A DNA stretch of 51,986 bases from Flavobacteriales bacterium (GTDB lineage: Bacteria; Bacteroidota; Bacteroidia; CAIKAF01). Of this stretch, positions 49,685-51,986 are shown piece after piece. The notes under the pieces were generated by a model, which did not search any database, was not told the origin of the DNA, and was given only the letters and a program-made list of their open reading frames with translations. Position 1 is the first letter of the stretch. Each line of letters opens with the position of its first letter. The stretch covers positions 120,201-172,186 of the forward strand of contig JANWKT010000025.1 of NCBI GenBank assembly GCA_025451235.1. Reading direction: 5' to 3'. A program made the translations under genes and the position numbers.

Positions 49685-49740
49685 CAAAGATGCGGAGCTA
49701 TGACCTTGTGTACGTTACACAATCTTACGAATGAATTATG
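49685..49740 (-). promoter_or_regulatory. Shared regulon promoter, site 8 (PLP decarboxylase)
   Basis: The left hexamer CATAAT and right TGTAAC are 21 bases apart. ATTGTGTAA is followed by 25 bases and CTTTG (49685-49689). Confidence 0.78.
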
Positions 49741-49822
49741 TAATTCTCACATGAGATAGGTATTATGTACTACCAGATGGGAACATATTGATCCAGATCT
49801 CAGTAAAACACCGCCGTAAAAA

Positions 49823-50683
49823 CTATTTATAATTGAGCAGGAACTTTCTTTCCTTCAACAAATAGCCACTTCCTTCGGCAAGGATACTTACTATTAAATT
49901 TTCGATTACAATAGGTGTATATTCATCCACCTCCATTATATTTGTTTCTCCTATATTACTCCCGTCAATAAGGACCACCATTCCTGACCCGATACAATGC
50001 GCCCGGTTCCCTTCCGAAATGATAAGTGCTGTGTCTTCTTCCAATCCAATTCCTAAACAGGATGGGTTTAATGTCACGGCATGAGCTAACCGGGCAAATC
50101 GTCCTCTTTTTATAAAATGAGTATCCACTATGATTTCCTTTATTAACCCAAATCCCTTATTTATTTTAATTTCCCCTTTGTACAGCGCTGCTCTAATTAA
50201 ACCACCGGTGATAATTATTTCCGGCATTACCATTGCTCCGGCACTTGTGCCGGCAACAATAAAATCTTTATCAGTATAATATTTAGTTTTTATGGCTGCT
50301 AACAATTCTGTTTCTGCCAGTCTTGATATAAGCTTAGTTTGCTCCCCTCCGGTAAAAAAGACAGCATGGGACTCGTTAATACGATTTATTGAAACAGGAT
50401 TACGTGCATCATCCTCGTCTTCTACTTTTATATATCCTACATGTGTGAAACCAACACGTTTAAATGAGCTAATATATAGTTCCTCCATTTCCTGCCATTT
50501 GGAAGAGGCGGATGCTATAATTTCAATAACATGATGCTCCCTTGGAATGGTTGAAATAAGGGTGCCCAATATTTCAAAGTGTGATTGAGACCTGTCTTTT
50601 TTATGAATTGTTAGATTTTCTCCGTCGGCTTTACCTTTGCTCTCATGTCCGCCGATGATAATCAATTTTCCTTTGGGTACCAT
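49823..50683 (-). CDS. cphB: Cyanophycinase (peptidase S51)
   Basis: The nucleophile motif GTSAGA (Ser147) and the upstream FFTGGEQ motif are the S51 signature. The opening GKLIIIGGHESKGK and the DTHFIKRGRFARLAHAV segment (conserved in cyanophycinases) support the assignment. The enzyme cuts cyanophycin into beta-Asp-Arg dipeptides. The length of 286 residues is normal and no signal is visible, so it acts in the cytoplasm. No cyanophycin synthetase gene is in the window. It lies 66 bases after the DUF3494 lipoprotein gene and may be transcribed from site 9. Confidence 0.9.
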   Translation of the reverse strand: MVPKGKLIIIGGHESKGKADGENLTIHKKDRSQSHFEILGTLISTIPREHHVIEIIASASSKWQEMEELYISSFKRVGFTHVGYIKVEDEDDARNPVSINRINESHAVFFTGGEQTKLISRLAETELLAAIKTKYYTDKDFIVAGTSAGAMVMPEIIITGGLIRAALYKGEIKINKGFGLIKEIIVDTHFIKRGRFARLAHAVTLNPSCLGIGLEEDTALIISEGNRAHCIGSGMVVLIDGSNIGETNIMEVDEYTPIVIENLIVSILAEGSGYLLKERKFLLNYK

Positions 50684-50696
50684 ATAGTTGATCTAT

Positions 50697-50736
50697 ATAT
50701 AAAAGGAGCATTGTTCTATCAACAACACTCCTTATA
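50697..50736 (-). terminator. Hairpin between the DUF3494 lipoprotein and cyanophycinase genes
   Basis: On the minus strand AAGGAGTGTTGTT pairs with AACAATGCTCCTT (two mismatches or G-T pairs), followed by TTTATAT. It may act as an attenuator between the two genes. Confidence 0.55.
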
Positions 50737-50749
50737 TATTCGCAAATAA

Positions 50750-51472
50750 TTATTGTGCAACGATGGTATTGCCTTGCATTACCACTGCTCCATTTATTGC
50801 CAGGGCTCTGCCATCAAGCGTTGCTCCTGTGTTTAAAGTAATGGATTGCATCGCAATTACCGTTCCCTTAAATTCTGAAGTAGTTCCAAATGTTGCAGAA
50901 GTACCCACTTGCCAATAGATATGGGAAGCTAACGCCCCACCGCTCAGGATAACCCTGCGGCCAGATGTTGTAGTGAGGGTAGATGCTATTTGAATAACGA
51001 ATACTGCATTGGGATCTCCCATGGCATCAAAGGTAAGGTCACCCGATGATATGGCAAGAGACGATGTTGACATATAAAGTCCAGGAGTAAGTGTTAAACC
51101 ACCTATGTTTCCTGATAATGTTACCCGATCAGTACAATTTCTGCTGGCGGTCTCATGATAAGCGGCCGTTAGGTCAAGTTTGGCCTGATCAGCAATGGCA
51201 CCATTAATAAAAAATGTTCCGTTCAATGTACCAGGAGGAAAACCACCTACTGAAGAACCCGGACTTAAACCAAGGTCGCCTGTAATTACGGTTGCACCAG
51301 TACTTGTAACGGAGGAACCTGCAAAAACTCCGAAGCTGGAAGCACTCACAAGTGCCACAGTTGGCTGAACAGTTGTTTGAACCGGTATATCCGAAGGATT
51401 CTCACTTTTACAACCCGCAATCAATGCTATAGATGCAATGGCAAGCGTAAATACTAATGTTTTTGCTTTCAT
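50750..51472 (-). CDS. DUF3494 (ice-binding type) lipoprotein
   Basis: The signal peptide ends in IALIAGCKSE (lipobox cysteine at about residue 21). One DUF3494 domain spans residues about 40-240: SFGVFAGSSVTSTGATVITGDLGLSPGSSVGGFPPGTLNG, RVILSGGALASHIYWQVGTSATFGTTSEFKGTVIAMQSITLNTGATLDGRALAINGAVVMQGN. It is anchored by lipid, unlike the two T9SS paralogues. Promoter site 9, the best-conserved copy, is directly upstream. Confidence 0.9.
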   Translation of the reverse strand: MKAKTLVFTLAIASIALIAGCKSENPSDIPVQTTVQPTVALVSASSFGVFAGSSVTSTGATVITGDLGLSPGSSVGGFPPGTLNGTFFINGAIADQAKLDLTAAYHETASRNCTDRVTLSGNIGGLTLTPGLYMSTSSLAISSGDLTFDAMGDPNAVFVIQIASTLTTTSGRRVILSGGALASHIYWQVGTSATFGTTSEFKGTVIAMQSITLNTGATLDGRALAINGAVVMQGNTIVAQ

Positions 51473-51512
51473 TTTTTATTTGTTTTAAAGTTCGCTTACT
51501 TGCGAACCCAAT

Positions 51513-51528
51513 GCGAATTTATGTCACA
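51513..51528. promoter_or_regulatory. Downstream dyad next to the -7 box (copy D, degenerate)
   Basis: GCGAATTTATGTCACA is the weakest copy of the GYGAA...TTCACA element, at the same position relative to the -7 box. Confidence 0.4.
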
Positions 51529-51531
51529 TAA

Positions 51532-51587
51532 CAAAGGTGAGTAACTTTGAATAAGGAAATGTTACATAACTTTCGAAAGAAGTTACA
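51532..51587 (-). promoter_or_regulatory. Shared regulon promoter, site 9 (DUF3494 lipoprotein)
   Basis: The left hexamer TGTAAC and right TGTAAC are identical, 21 bases apart. GTTATGTAA is followed by 25 bases and CTTTG (51532-51536). An inner perfect palindrome CTTTCGAAAG is present. Confidence 0.88.
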
Positions 51588-51621
51588 GGATTATGGTAGT
51601 ATAAAAAGATATTATGTAAAA

Positions 51622-51986
51622 TTACATTCTATCCATATACCAGCTCAATTCTTTTTCCATTTTTTTGTATTTGAAAATAGCAGTGATATTTTTTTGCAAG
51701 CGAAGGAAAGCGGTTTCGCTTTTTACAACATAGTCGAAAGCCCGGTGGTGCATACAATTAATAGCCACATCAATTTTATCCTGAGAGGATAGCATGATAA
51801 CGGAAATATCCGGGTGGGAGGTTTTTATTTTATCCAATGTTTCTATGCCATTCATAGCATTCTTATCAATGCCGTCCAAATGGTAATCCAATATGATCAC
51901 ATCCGGCGAATTGGAGAGATTTTGAACACAAAGTTCACCCGTGGAAAATATTTCAATATTAAAATCGGCATGTTGGAGAAATTCAA
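51622..51986 (-). CDS. Response-regulator receiver domain protein (5' end outside window)
   Basis: The frame is open to the window edge, so the start is not visible. The domain has the phosphoacceptor strand VIILDYHLDG (Asp), a conserved Ser region VIMLSSQDK, and the lysine loop FDYVVKSETAF. It ends soon after helix 5 in EKELSWYMDRM, so no DNA-binding output domain follows; it is a stand-alone receiver or a connector protein. Its location next to the regulon promoters makes it a candidate part of the signalling path, but it cannot bind DNA itself as seen. Confidence 0.85.
   Translation of the reverse strand, partial: EFLQHADFNIEIFSTGELCVQNLSNSPDVIILDYHLDGIDKNAMNGIETLDKIKTSHPDISVIMLSSQDKIDVAINCMHHRAFDYVVKSETAFLRLQKNITAIFKYKKMEKELSWYMDRM

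Noticed and set aside
51622-51986. The receiver protein as the DNA-binding regulator of the regulon
   Set aside because: The protein ends right after the receiver domain, so it has no output domain in the visible part; it could only act through a partner.

Overview
The window looks like chromosome of a Bacteroidota bacterium, probably Chitinophagia/Sphingobacteriia-like. The evidence is the type IX secretion (T9SS) C-terminal sorting tails, several promoters with the Bacteroidota -7 box TAnnTTTG, many short SCxx-type lipoproteins, WG-repeat and DUF3494 proteins, and moderate-to-low GC. No phage, conjugative element, IS element or CRISPR array is visible.

Region 1 (1-11.6 kb) is mostly housekeeping. 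It holds the end of an envelope glycosyltransferase/methyltransferase cluster, a cardiolipin-synthase-like phospholipase D enzyme, a metallophosphoesterase with a DUF4442 partner, a beta-propeller/serine-hydrolase pair, rpsP-rimM and a nitroreductase. Region 2 (11.8-16.2 kb) is a probable membrane-stress cassette: an SPFH protein with a C-terminal GYF_2-like domain followed by two multi-zinc-ribbon proteins with one C-terminal membrane anchor each. Region 3 (16.3-18.5 kb) is a polyamine pair, an agmatinase-family enzyme and a deoxyhypusine-synthase-like protein. Region 4 (18.5-31 kb) mixes lipoproteins, a caspase-family lipoprotein with an EF-hand-like loop and Tudor-like tail, an RDD protein, peptidase T, a WG-repeat protein, a methyltransferase, an S74 tail-fibre-type protein and a T9SS cargo protein. 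Region 5 (31.2-32.1 kb) holds tRNA-Asp, a GIY-YIG gene directly behind it, and a damaged second copy of the tRNA-Asp 3' part on the far side.

Region 6 (32.1-52 kb) is a stress island, nearly all on the minus strand. It encodes CsbD, YtxH, lmo0937-type, holin-X and AI-2E proteins, five DUF3494 (ice-binding type) modules in three proteins, YceI, DUF4239, an RMD1-like protein, a PsiD-type pyruvoyl decarboxylase, a PLP decarboxylase, a cyanophycinase and a receiver-domain protein cut by the window edge.

The main discovery candidate is in region 6. Nine promoters share one bipartite upstream element: two TGTAAC-like hexamers about 21 bp apart, enclosing an AACTT/AAGTT dyad. In all nine, exactly 25 bp separate its terminal GTAA/ATAA from a CTTTG/CTTTA -7 box. 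This defines an apparently undescribed local regulon that ties CsbD, the DUF3494 proteins, the PLP decarboxylase, several lipoproteins and (through operons) AI-2E, YceI and cyanophycinase to one activator or sigma factor. One member is a small gene with an in-frame stop. A second dyad sits just downstream of the -7 box in four of the nine promoters. Function names rest on motif and family recognition by eye; no database search was run.
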